From: DASQLQ01 sp035629935
GTDB lineage: Bacteria; Actinomycetota; CADDZG01; WHSQ01
DNA length: 30,089 nt
Assembly (NCBI GenBank): GCA_035629935.1
Contig: DASQLQ010000113.1
Span: forward strand, 1-30,089
Direction of reading: 5' to 3'
The translations under genes and the position numbers were made by a program. The notes below the pieces were generated by a model. The model was not told the origin of the DNA, did not search any database, and saw nothing but the letters and a program-made list of their open reading frames with translations. Below are positions 24,144-30,089 of the stretch, piece after piece; position 1 is the first letter of the stretch; each line of letters begins with the position of its first letter.

Positions 24144-25075
24144 AGCGCGGCCCCCGAGCTCGAGCCACCCTCATGGCGATCGGAATGACCGGCGCCATCC
24201 TCGTCACGAGTGCACCCCCCGCACAAGCTGTGTTTCACCTGATGAAGGTTCGTGAGGTATTCGCCGGAACCGCCGAACAACCGGCGGCACAGTTCGTCGA
24301 GCTACAGATGTACTCCTCGGGCCAGAGTGTCGTTACCGGTCATGATGTGACGGTCTTCGACGCGGCCGGCGAAGAGGTCGGGTCGTTCACGTTCACGCAG
24401 CCGGTGGAGAACTCCGCCGACAACGCGTACATCCTGGTGGCCACTTCGGAAGCTGAAGCAACGTTCGGCGTGACCGCGGATCTGACGATGACTCCTGTGA
24501 TCGCGGCGGCCGGGGGCAAGGTTTGCTTCGCCACGGATGTCGACTGTGTGTCGTGGGGCAATTACTCGGGTGACAAAGAGGGAACGGGCACACCCTTCAA
24601 CGGCACGACGGGCTTGGTGCCGGGCCAATCCATGGAGCGGAGGCTCTCGGGTGGTGACGAGGCCGACAACCTCGATACAGGCGACGACACCGACGACAGC
24701 GCCGCCGATTTCCATTCGGCGAGCCCTAGCCCAACGAGCAATTCAGGAGCAGAACCTGCGGAAGGGGACCGTGCCGAACACGCTCGGTCGGTAACTTTGA
24801 CGCTCAAGCGGCACTTAACTGCTAAAGGTCGAGTGACGACGACGGACGGTACGAACGCCTGTATCTCGAACGTCGAGGTGGCCATCCAATACAGAACCAA
24901 GGGCAAGTGGGACTTGAGCCAAGCAAGAGCAACGACGGACGAAAACGGCAACTACAAGGTAAAGGTTCAGGACCGGCGGGGCCGCTACCGAGCTTTACTT
25001 GCGCAGGAAGAACCGAATGAGAGCGATCGGTGTCTGCAGGCTGCTTCGCCTATCAAGAGGCATCGACACTCCTGA
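24140..25075 (+). CDS. Secreted lamin-tail-like / carboxypeptidase-regulatory-like domain protein
   Basis: From GTG 24140 the protein is 311 residues; the frame is open upstream only as a shadow of the cupredoxin gene. A signal peptide ends near PPAQA (about residue 30). The next 140 residues (MKVREVFAG, QFVELQMYSS, MERRLSG) resemble lamin-tail domains. An Asp/Ser-rich linker follows. The C-terminal 95 residues (KGRVTTTDGTNACISNVEVA and ATTDENGNYKVKVQ) look like a transthyretin or carboxypeptidase-regulatory-like beta-sandwich. No enzyme activity is evident. Coupling to the cupredoxin gene suggests a shared extracytoplasmic role. Confidence 0.72.
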   Translation: MKRGPRARATLMAIGMTGAILVTSAPPAQAVFHLMKVREVFAGTAEQPAAQFVELQMYSSGQSVVTGHDVTVFDAAGEEVGSFTFTQPVENSADNAYILVATSEAEATFGVTADLTMTPVIAAAGGKVCFATDVDCVSWGNYSGDKEGTGTPFNGTTGLVPGQSMERRLSGGDEADNLDTGDDTDDSAADFHSASPSPTSNSGAEPAEGDRAEHARSVTLTLKRHLTAKGRVTTTDGTNACISNVEVAIQYRTKGKWDLSQARATTDENGNYKVKVQDRRGRYRALLAQEEPNESDRCLQAASPIKRHRHS

Positions 25076-25080
25076 TGTTT

Positions 25081-25117
25081 GGTTCCGCGGAGCCGCCTGG
25101 CTCGGCTTCGCGGAACC
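25081..25117. terminator. Strong bidirectional hairpin between convergent genes
   Basis: GGTTCCGCGGAGCCG (25081-25095) pairs with CGGCTTCGCGGAACC (25103-25117) over 15 bp, with one G-U pair and a 7-nt loop. It lies between the stop at 25075 (+ strand) and the stop at 25124 (- strand), so it can serve both. No T-tract follows on either strand, common in high-GC actinobacteria. Confidence 0.65.
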
Positions 25118-25123
25118 GGCGCA

Positions 25124-25915
25124 TTAGACCAAAGCCACGATCTCGGGCAACGCATCGCCGATCGGACGTTGGATGACCCAGTCGGCCTCCCCGTCCAGAC
25201 CGGTGGGCTCGGCGTTGACGATCAGCAAACGGGCTCCGTTGTCCAACGCCATCCGAGGCAGATAGGCGACGGGATACACCGCAAGTGAGGTGCCAATGGC
25301 GATGAAGACGTCGGCGGTCCCGGCCGCCTGGTGGGCTCTATGTAGATCGGCCTGGATCAGGTTCTGACCGAACGAGATCGTGGCCGACTTAAGGATCCCT
25401 CCGCACGTCCGGCAGGGTGGATCGGACTCTCCGTCACGCACCCGCTCGAGAGCTTTCTCCATCGGGGCACGCTCGCCACACGACATGCAATTGACCTCGC
25501 GCATCGTTCCATGGATCTCGATCAGGATCGCGGGTGATGTACCGGCGAGTTGGTGAAGGCCGTCGACATTCTGCGTCACCAAGGTTTGGAGCTTGCCCTT
25601 GCGTTCGAGCTCGGCGAGCGCGACGTGGCCGTTATTCGGTTGCGCTTGCCAGGCGGGATGGTTCATCCGAGCTTGCCAGGCCTGAACCCGCAACTCGGGA
25701 TCCGCCATGTAGTGCTGCAGCGTCGCCATGCGTTCGGCTTTCGGATCCTTCGTCCAGACGCCGTTGGGGCCGCGGAAATCGGGGATGCCCGACTCCGTAG
25801 AGATGCCGGCCCCGGAAAGGACGACGACGTTGGTTGCTCGCCCGATCGCGCCGGCTATCTCCTCGATCGTTCGTTCTTCAGATGGGTTCGGTCTTACCTC
25901 GGCCACGAGGCGCAA
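25124..25915 (-). CDS. NAD-dependent protein deacylase (sirtuin, SIR2 family)
   Basis: 263 residues, full family length. Motifs in order are GAGISTESGIPDFRG (residues 35-49, NAD binding), TQNVDGLHQLAG (114-125), the catalytic His135 in EIHG, zinc cysteines 143/146 and 168/171 (CMSC and CRTC), and GTSLAVYPVAYLP (208-220). It removes acyl groups from lysines using NAD+, producing nicotinamide and O-acyl-ADP-ribose. The open frame begins at TTG 25915; a GTG at 25906 is possible and no clear ribosome binding site decides. It lies 21 bp downstream of the M15 peptidase gene on the same strand. Confidence 0.93.
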   Translation of the reverse strand: MRLVAEVRPNPSEERTIEEIAGAIGRATNVVVLSGAGISTESGIPDFRGPNGVWTKDPKAERMATLQHYMADPELRVQAWQARMNHPAWQAQPNNGHVALAELERKGKLQTLVTQNVDGLHQLAGTSPAILIEIHGTMREVNCMSCGERAPMEKALERVRDGESDPPCRTCGGILKSATISFGQNLIQADLHRAHQAAGTADVFIAIGTSLAVYPVAYLPRMALDNGARLLIVNAEPTGLDGEADWVIQRPIGDALPEIVALV

Positions 25916-25936
25916 GGCTAGGGCATCAGACCGTAG

Positions 25937-26743
25937 TCACTCGCCCCAGCAAGGAGAGCCGCTGTCGCTCAGATGTCGTCCGGCTTTGTCGCGATCCGGC
26001 CACCACCAGATATGCAACTCGGGAAGCTCCCGGTTCTCGATGCGGAGGTCGAGATGATTGTGACCAAGAGATGAGTAACACGAGACCCCGTAGATCTGAC
26101 TTCGTTTCGCCATGATCCGCTCTCGTGCTGCGGAGATGCCGGGCATTCGGATGTCGGCCGCGTATCCATACAGATGCTGAGACACGGTCGCACCGTCGAT
26201 GCACCGGTTGTAGGCGATGCTTCTGAATCCCGATTCGACGATGACCGGTGCGTGGGCTTTTGCGCGGATCGCTTCGAGTCGCCACATCATCTCCATGACG
26301 TGACGTTTCACCGCCCGGTGGCCGACCGGGCCCCCATGGAAGGTCCCCGCATACCGTGCTGCCTTCCGGGAGCAGCTCGAGCTCCGATGCTGGGCGAACT
26401 CCGCCCACGAGAAGTGACGCGTCGAACCATCCCCGTCCTCGAGGTGGGCAAGGGTTCGGAAGGTCTGGGGACCGGCAACGCCGTCCACGGTGAGGCCGTA
26501 GTGCCTCTGGAAGGCCTTGACCGCCCGAAGTGTTCGACTCCCGAAATTGCGGTCCACGCGCAGCAGTCGCTGCGAGTGGGCTGGGAACCACCCGGCAACC
26601 CGCACCTCGAGTGCTCGTACGTCTTTGCCTTTCGAGCTCGGTCCCAGGTTGTGCTTGAACGGATAGGCGGCCGCGGAACCATTCAGGCCCAGAAGCATCG
26701 CTACCAGAACAGTGGTCGATATGGCGCGCGTTCGTAATCTCAC
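25937..26743 (-). CDS. Secreted peptidoglycan-binding M15-type peptidase
   Basis: 268 residues from GTG 26743. A signal peptide (residues 1-26, ending near GSAAA) leads into a PG_binding_1 domain at about 35-100 (VRALEVRVAG, LRAVKAFQRHYGLTVDGVAG followed by PQT). An M15/VanY-like peptidase domain spans about 110-250. The zinc ligands are His190 and Asp197 in SQHLYGYAADI and His230 (or His228) in GHNHLDLR, with the SGFRS motif at 171-175. It probably cleaves D-Ala-containing cell-wall peptides; carboxypeptidase or endopeptidase specificity cannot be told. Confidence 0.85.
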   Translation of the reverse strand: MRLRTRAISTTVLVAMLLGLNGSAAAYPFKHNLGPSSKGKDVRALEVRVAGWFPAHSQRLLRVDRNFGSRTLRAVKAFQRHYGLTVDGVAGPQTFRTLAHLEDGDGSTRHFSWAEFAQHRSSSCSRKAARYAGTFHGGPVGHRAVKRHVMEMMWRLEAIRAKAHAPVIVESGFRSIAYNRCIDGATVSQHLYGYAADIRMPGISAARERIMAKRSQIYGVSCYSSLGHNHLDLRIENRELPELHIWWWPDRDKAGRHLSDSGSPCWGE

Positions 26744-26819
26744 GACTAGATATCAGCCCCCGCGTTGAAGGTGGACAACCGGCAACATCAGCGGACCAAT
26801 AATTCGCAAATGGGGCAAT

Positions 26820-26873
26820 CCCCCTATCGGGGGAGCCTTGTCCCCCATCGGGGGTCCAGAGCGCCCCCGGGGC
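26820..26873. promoter_or_regulatory. Three consecutive GC palindromes before the ATP-grasp gene
   Basis: CCCCC-TATC-GGGGG (26820-26833), CCCCC-ATC-GGGGG (26842-26854) and GCCCCCGGGGC (26863-26873) have centres spaced about 20-22 bp apart, roughly two helical turns. They end just before a -10-like hexamer, so they would lie on one face of the DNA over the -35 region. This reads as a multi-site operator. A set of hairpins in a transcript from further upstream is the alternative. Confidence 0.5.
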
Positions 26874-26877
26874 TGAC

Positions 26878-26890
26878 TAGCATTCGTGGA
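26878..26890 (+). promoter_or_regulatory. Leaderless-type promoter of the ATP-grasp gene
   Basis: TAGCAT (26878-26883) fits the actinobacterial -10 pattern TANNNT, with 6 nt before the ATG at 26890, which would place the transcription start at or next to the start codon. No Shine-Dalgarno sequence is visible upstream, as expected for a leaderless mRNA. Confidence 0.45.
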
Positions 26891-28350
26891 TGACCGATCG
26901 ATCACTAGCCCGCCTGGATGTGGAGGGCCAGCGTCGCATCCTGAGCGGGTCCCTCGGCTCCCGGGCACTGTCGGATATCGAGGAGGGGACGATCATCGTG
27001 GTGCCGTCCCTGTCGTTCCCGGTAGAAGAGTTGCGCAAGATCGTGGGCATCCAGTTCTACGAAGAGCGGATGCTGTTCATGACGCTGATCCTCGACCGGC
27101 CCGACCTGGACATGGTCTACGTCACGTCGGCTTCGATCGACCCGGTCATCGTCGACTACTACCTTTCGTTCTTGCCCGATCCCGCCGGTGCTCGTAAGCG
27201 GCTCCACCTTGTCTCTCTGGACGACACGCGCCCGTTGCCCTTGTCGGAGAAGCTCGTGGAGCGGCCCGACAAAGTCACAGAGATCCGCACTCATCTGGAT
27301 GGGAAGAACGCGTACGCGCTGACGTTCAACGTCACAGAGATCGAGTGGCGATTGATGGAAGCACTCGGTGTCGTCGTCTACGGCCCACATCCGGATCTGG
27401 CGTGGCTTGGCTCGAAGAGTGGATCACGGCGGGTCGCACAGGAAGCCGGCGTTGCGGTGCTTCCTGGCGCGGAGGACCTGAGGTCGGTCGCAGAGGTCGA
27501 ACGGGCGGTCATCTCGCTCGCGTCGGACAGTGTCGAATCCGCAGTGATCAAGCTCAACAACGGTTTCTCCGGGCAAGGCAACGCGATCGTCTCGTTATCC
27601 GAGTTGCGTTCACCGCTGGCAGAGACGGAGACGAGCTTCTGCGCGCTGGAGGAATCTTGGCCGTCCTTCGAGCGGAAGATCGCTTCGGAAGGAGCGGTGG
27701 TTGAGGAGTTGTTACGTGCCCCGGGCACGGTCTCACCGAGCACCCAATTACGGATCGCAGCCGACGGCAGCTTCGAAGTTGTCTCGACGCACGATCAGAT
27801 ACTGGGGGGGCCGGACAACCAGGTCTATCTCGGCTGTCGTTTCCCCGCACAAGACGCTTATCGCGAAGCGATCCAGGATGCCGGCCGGCGGATGGCGCGG
27901 GTTCTCGCTGAAAAGGGCGTGGTGGGATCGTTCGGTATCGACTTCGTTCTCGTGCCGGGAACCAACCCCAAGCCGTTCGTGAGCGAGATCAACCTGCGGA
28001 TGGGTGGCACTTCCCATCCCTTCTATGTCGCCCGCTTCGTAACTCGCGGTCACTACGACGAAGCCACCGGCGATCTGGTGGCTGATGGCAAGCCCAAGTA
28101 CTACGTGGCCAGCGACAACCTGAAATCTGATTCTCTGTTGGGGCTTCGCCCCGAGAAGGTGATCGACGCGCTGGATATCAGGGGCCTCGCCTATTCCGAA
28201 TCCTCGAGGACGGGTGCCACGCTGCATCTCCTGGGGGCCCTCAACGAGTTCGGCAAGCTGGGTTGCGTGGCGATCGCCGATTCCCGGGAGGACGCCGAAT
28301 CGCTGTACCGAGAAGTGGCCCGGGTCCTGGGGGCCCCAGGGTCGATTTAA
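26890..28350 (+). CDS. ATP-grasp ligase, PGM1-like peptide ligase family
   Basis: 486 residues. The N-terminal ~150 residues (LSFPVEELRKIVGIQFYEER) look like the pre-ATP-grasp domain of PGM1-type proteins. KNAYALTFNVTEIEWRLMEA leads into the ATP-grasp core: GSKSGSRRVAQEAGVAVLPG, VIKLNNGFSGQGNAIV (ATP-binding lysine and glycine-rich loop), VVEELL, GSFGIDFVL and a metal-binding SEINLRMGGTSHP. The family ligates carboxylates to amines with ATP; PGM1 itself joins a nonproteinogenic amino acid to peptides in pheganomycin synthesis. The substrate here is unknown, since the gene stands alone with no obvious precursor peptide or biosynthetic partner. Confidence 0.75.
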   Translation: MTDRSLARLDVEGQRRILSGSLGSRALSDIEEGTIIVVPSLSFPVEELRKIVGIQFYEERMLFMTLILDRPDLDMVYVTSASIDPVIVDYYLSFLPDPAGARKRLHLVSLDDTRPLPLSEKLVERPDKVTEIRTHLDGKNAYALTFNVTEIEWRLMEALGVVVYGPHPDLAWLGSKSGSRRVAQEAGVAVLPGAEDLRSVAEVERAVISLASDSVESAVIKLNNGFSGQGNAIVSLSELRSPLAETETSFCALEESWPSFERKIASEGAVVEELLRAPGTVSPSTQLRIAADGSFEVVSTHDQILGGPDNQVYLGCRFPAQDAYREAIQDAGRRMARVLAEKGVVGSFGIDFVLVPGTNPKPFVSEINLRMGGTSHPFYVARFVTRGHYDEATGDLVADGKPKYYVASDNLKSDSLLGLRPEKVIDALDIRGLAYSESSRTGATLHLLGALNEFGKLGCVAIADSREDAESLYREVARVLGAPGSI

Positions 28351-28382
28351 CGAACGATCCAAGGGCAAGTCGGTCCGTCGAA

Positions 28383-28406
28383 CGCCGGCGGGCTCGGCCG
28401 TCGGCG
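28383..28406 (+). terminator. Hairpin after the ATP-grasp gene
   Basis: CGCCGGCGG (28383-28391) pairs with CCGTCGGCG (28398-28406), 9 bp with one G-U and a 6-nt loop, 33 bp after the stop at 28350. No T-tract. It would separate the ligase gene from the tRNA-rpmG cluster. TATTCT at 28420-28425 is a possible -10 element for that cluster. Confidence 0.5.
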
Positions 28407-28441
28407 GTAACAGAACAGGTATTCTTCGGAGCCGTTGTTAG

Positions 28442-28514
28442 GCCCCCTTAGCTCAGACGGCAGAGCGTCTCCATGGTAAGGAGAAGGTCCACGGTTCGAT
28501 TCCGTGAGGGGGCT
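28442..28514 (+). tRNA. thrT: tRNA-Thr (anticodon GGT)
   Basis: The acceptor stem GCCCCCT (28442-28448) pairs with AGGGGGC (28507-28513), with discriminator T at 28514. The anticodon stem TCTCC/GGAGA closes the loop ATGGTAA, giving anticodon GGT. The T-arm contains GGTTCGATTCC. CCA is not encoded. It is the first gene of a tRNA-Thr/tRNA-Met/rpmG cluster. Confidence 0.94.
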
Positions 28515-28543
28515 CGCCGTACCCTTGCTTGCGAGGGACCCAT

Positions 28544-28615
28544 GGCGGCGTAGCTCAGGGGTAGAGCAGGCGGCTCATAATCGCCGAGTCGGTGGTTCAA
28601 GTCCACCCGCCGCTA
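28544..28615 (+). tRNA. metT: tRNA-Met (anticodon CAT), elongator type
   Basis: The acceptor stem GGCGGCG (28544-28550) pairs with CGCCGCT (28608-28614), with a terminal G-U pair. The anticodon stem GGCGG/TCGCC closes the loop CTCATAA, giving anticodon CAT. The initiator hallmarks are absent: there is no C1-A72 mismatch and no run of three G-C pairs flanking the loop. An Ile tRNA with modified CAT is less likely given the neighbours. CCA is not encoded. Confidence 0.9.
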
Positions 28616-28646
28616 CGAAGGAAGCGTCAAACGAAGTTTCGCGGAA

Positions 28647-28694
28647 CGCCGGACGTCTCGACGTTCGGCGAGGGTAGAACGTTCGGCGAGGAGG
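28647..28694 (+). promoter_or_regulatory. rpmG leader with mutually exclusive hairpins and strong RBS
   Basis: CGCCGGACGT (28647-28656) pairs with ACGTTCGGCG (28661-28670), a 10-bp stem with one G-U pair and a CTCG loop. The right arm lies in a 13-bp direct repeat ACGTTCGGCGAGG (28661-28673 and 28679-28691), so the same left arm could pair with 28679-28688 instead. That alternative ends at the first base of the ribosome binding site GAGGAGG (28688-28694). This could be translational control or an RNA-processing structure. Confidence 0.5.
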
Positions 28695-28698
28695 AAAA

Positions 28699-28860
28699 AT
28701 GGCCAGCGACAAACGGATACACGTGACGCTCGAATGCAGCCAATGCAAGCGGCGTAACTACATCACGGAGAAGAACCGGCACAACAGTCGAGATCGTGTC
28801 GAGCTGAAGAAGTACTGCCGGTGGTGCTCGGGTCACACTGCCCATAAAGAAACGCGCTAG
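28699..28860 (+). CDS. rpmG: 50S ribosomal protein L33
   Basis: 53 residues, the normal L33 length. It is the zinc-binding form with two CxxC pairs, CSQC and CRWC, and shows L33 features in YITEKNRHNSRDRVELKKYC. GAGGAGG at 28688-28694 is a strong ribosome binding site four bases before ATG. The upstream tRNA-Thr and tRNA-Met match the thrT-metT-rpmG order known from mycobacteria. Its TAG ends at 28860 and the convergent response-regulator stop begins at 28861, so there is no intergenic base. Confidence 0.95.
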   Translation: MASDKRIHVTLECSQCKRRNYITEKNRHNSRDRVELKKYCRWCSGHTAHKETR

Positions 28861-29940
28861 TTAGATAGCGATCTCCCGCAGGTCCTCGACCGCTGGGCTC
28901 TCTTCCGCCAGCCTGATGACCACGTCGGTGTCTTCGACGATGTCGACTACCTCCGGATCGAACTGGGCTCCCCTCTGTTTGTGGATCTCTTGGAGCGCTA
29001 GTTCCGGAGGACTTCCCTTGCGGTAGGGACGATCGTGCGTCATGGCGTCGAACGTGTCGGCGAGGGCCGTGATGCGACCCGATAGCGGGATCTCGAGGCC
29101 CTTCAATCCTTCGTAGCCTTTCCCGTCCCACCGCTCGTGATGTGTCAATGCGATCTCCCGCGCCATCTGGAGAACCCGCACCTTGCTGTCGGCAAGGATC
29201 TGGCCACCGATCTGGGTGTGCTTCTTCATCAACTCGAACTCTTCGACGGTCAAAGGGCCGGGCTTCAACAGGATCGAGTCACGGATCCCGATCTTGCCGA
29301 TGTCGTGCAAGGGGGCGGCCCGGGCGAGCAGGGCCACGATCTCCTCGGCCTGACCCATCGCCTGGGCGATAAGGGCGGCGAAGCGGCCGACCCTTTTCGC
29401 ATGCTCTCCGGTCATGTCGTCGCGGAACTCGGCTGCAACGGCCAGATGCTCGAGAGCTTCGCGCCGAGCGTGCTCGAGCTCGATGGTCCGAGAGCTAACC
29501 CTCTCTTCCAGAGTTTCGTTCTCGACGATCAGCTCGAGCTGCAACAGTCTGGTCTCGAGGAGGTTGCGGATCCGAAGCAGCAGCTCGGTGTTGTCGAAGG
29601 GTTTCTCGACGAAGTCCTTCGCTCCGGCGAGAAGCGCTTCTCTCTTCACTTCGGGCGAGATGTCCGCTGTCAACATCAACACTGGGACGGGAAGGTCGAC
29701 CGGCATCTCCGCGGTCAGACGATGCAGCAGACTGAAACCGTCCATGTGCGGCATGTGGAAGTCGAGCACGACTAGATCGGGCATCACCGTTCGGAAACGT
29801 TCGGTTGCTTCGCGCGCGTCGGTGACAACAGAGACGAATCGATAACCCGCGACTTGCAGCGCGGTCTGAATCAGGAATCCGATGGTGGGATCGTCGTCCA
29901 CCACCAGGATCCGAGCTCTGTCGAGTCCGATCGGCTTCAT
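28861..29940 (-). CDS. Response regulator with REC and HD-GYP-like domains
   Basis: 359 residues. The REC domain (residues 9-125) has Asp15/Asp16, phosphoacceptor Asp60 in LVVLDFHMP, Thr91 and Lys113 (VEKPF). A coiled-coil linker spans about 125-165. The HD-GYP domain (about 165-350) has His181, His213-Asp214 in HDIGKIGI, His242, and HHERWDGKGY at 268-277. HD-GYP enzymes degrade cyclic di-GMP. Here the tripeptide reads GYE, the proline appearing deleted, while metal-ligand positions remain. GGAGGG at about 29945-29950 supports ATG 29940. It converges on rpmG with no gap. Confidence 0.9.
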   Translation of the reverse strand: MKPIGLDRARILVVDDDPTIGFLIQTALQVAGYRFVSVVTDAREATERFRTVMPDLVVLDFHMPHMDGFSLLHRLTAEMPVDLPVPVLMLTADISPEVKREALLAGAKDFVEKPFDNTELLLRIRNLLETRLLQLELIVENETLEERVSSRTIELEHARREALEHLAVAAEFRDDMTGEHAKRVGRFAALIAQAMGQAEEIVALLARAAPLHDIGKIGIRDSILLKPGPLTVEEFELMKKHTQIGGQILADSKVRVLQMAREIALTHHERWDGKGYEGLKGLEIPLSGRITALADTFDAMTHDRPYRKGSPPELALQEIHKQRGAQFDPEVVDIVEDTDVVIRLAEESPAVEDLREIAI

Positions 29941-30000
29941 CTACCCTCCAAGAACAATTCGGGCAAAACGTACTCTATGCATCCGTGCAACTACAGAGCG

Positions 30001-30026
30001 TTAATGCCCGCTGATACTGCCATTAA
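30001..30026. repeat. Inverted repeat upstream of the response regulator
   Basis: TTAATG (30001-30006) and CATTAA (30021-30026) are perfect 6-bp arms separated by 14 bp, about 61 bp upstream of the start at 29940. A possible operator; short enough to be chance. The rest of 29941-30089 shows no gene. Confidence 0.3.
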
Positions 30027-30089
30027 TCCTCGTTTCTGTCTCTTTTTCGCCGCTTCCTCCCGAAAAGTGCCTCTGACCAGGGGAAATAG

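Noticed and set aside
28544..28615. Initiator tRNA-fMet
   Set aside because: No C1-A72 mismatch and no three consecutive G-C pairs next to the anticodon loop; this is the elongator type.

Overview
The window is G+C-rich chromosomal DNA from an actinobacterium (Actinomycetota). The evidence is heavy use of GTG starts, overlapping ATGA/GTGA/TAATG gene junctions, an 11-subunit NuoA-D/H-N operon of a type I recall from Streptomyces, the tRNA-Thr/tRNA-Met/rpmG cluster known from Mycobacterium, an ECF sigma/anti-sigma pair and a PGM1-like ATP-grasp ligase. I cannot place it in a class or genus; a deep or uncultured lineage is possible.

Region 1 (1-18849) holds respiratory complex I twice, in tandem on the + strand. 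The first operon enters from the left edge (3' end of nuoG, then nuoH-I-J-K-L-M-N) and is presumably a standard 14-subunit NADH dehydrogenase. After a 167-bp gap a second operon, nuoA-B-C-D-H-I-J-K-L-M-N, is complete except that it has no nuoE, nuoF or nuoG, the NADH-oxidising module. The second copy differs from the usual sequence at several quinone-site positions (Trp for the conserved NuoD Tyr, an altered NuoH loop), has extra cysteines in NuoB, and has a roughly 195-residue Ala/Pro-rich tail on NuoI. It looks like a distinct 11-subunit enzyme with an unknown electron donor, not a redundant copy.

Region 2 (18850-25117) is mostly envelope and exported functions: an M23 peptidase with a very acidic Asp/Gly linker, a tRNA-Tyr, a secreted LVIVD-repeat protein with a possible sortase-like tail, a divergent 56-residue secreted protein with a CXXCH motif, an anti-sigma/ECF-sigma pair, and, divergent from that pair, a blue-copper (cupredoxin) protein translationally coupled to a secreted lamin-tail-like protein. 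A strong hairpin closes this block. The arrangement suggests, but does not prove, an ECF-controlled extracytoplasmic redox or copper module.

Region 3 (25118-30089) has a sirtuin deacylase and a peptidoglycan-binding M15 peptidase on the - strand. An ATP-grasp ligase resembling the PGM1 peptide-ligase family follows, with three GC palindromes and a leaderless-type promoter. Then come tRNA-Thr(GGT), tRNA-Met(CAT) and rpmG, and finally a convergent REC/HD-GYP response regulator whose stop codon abuts that of rpmG. The rpmG leader can form two mutually exclusive hairpins.

No CRISPR array, insertion sequence, phage gene or rRNA gene was seen, and no gap between genes exceeds 300 bases.
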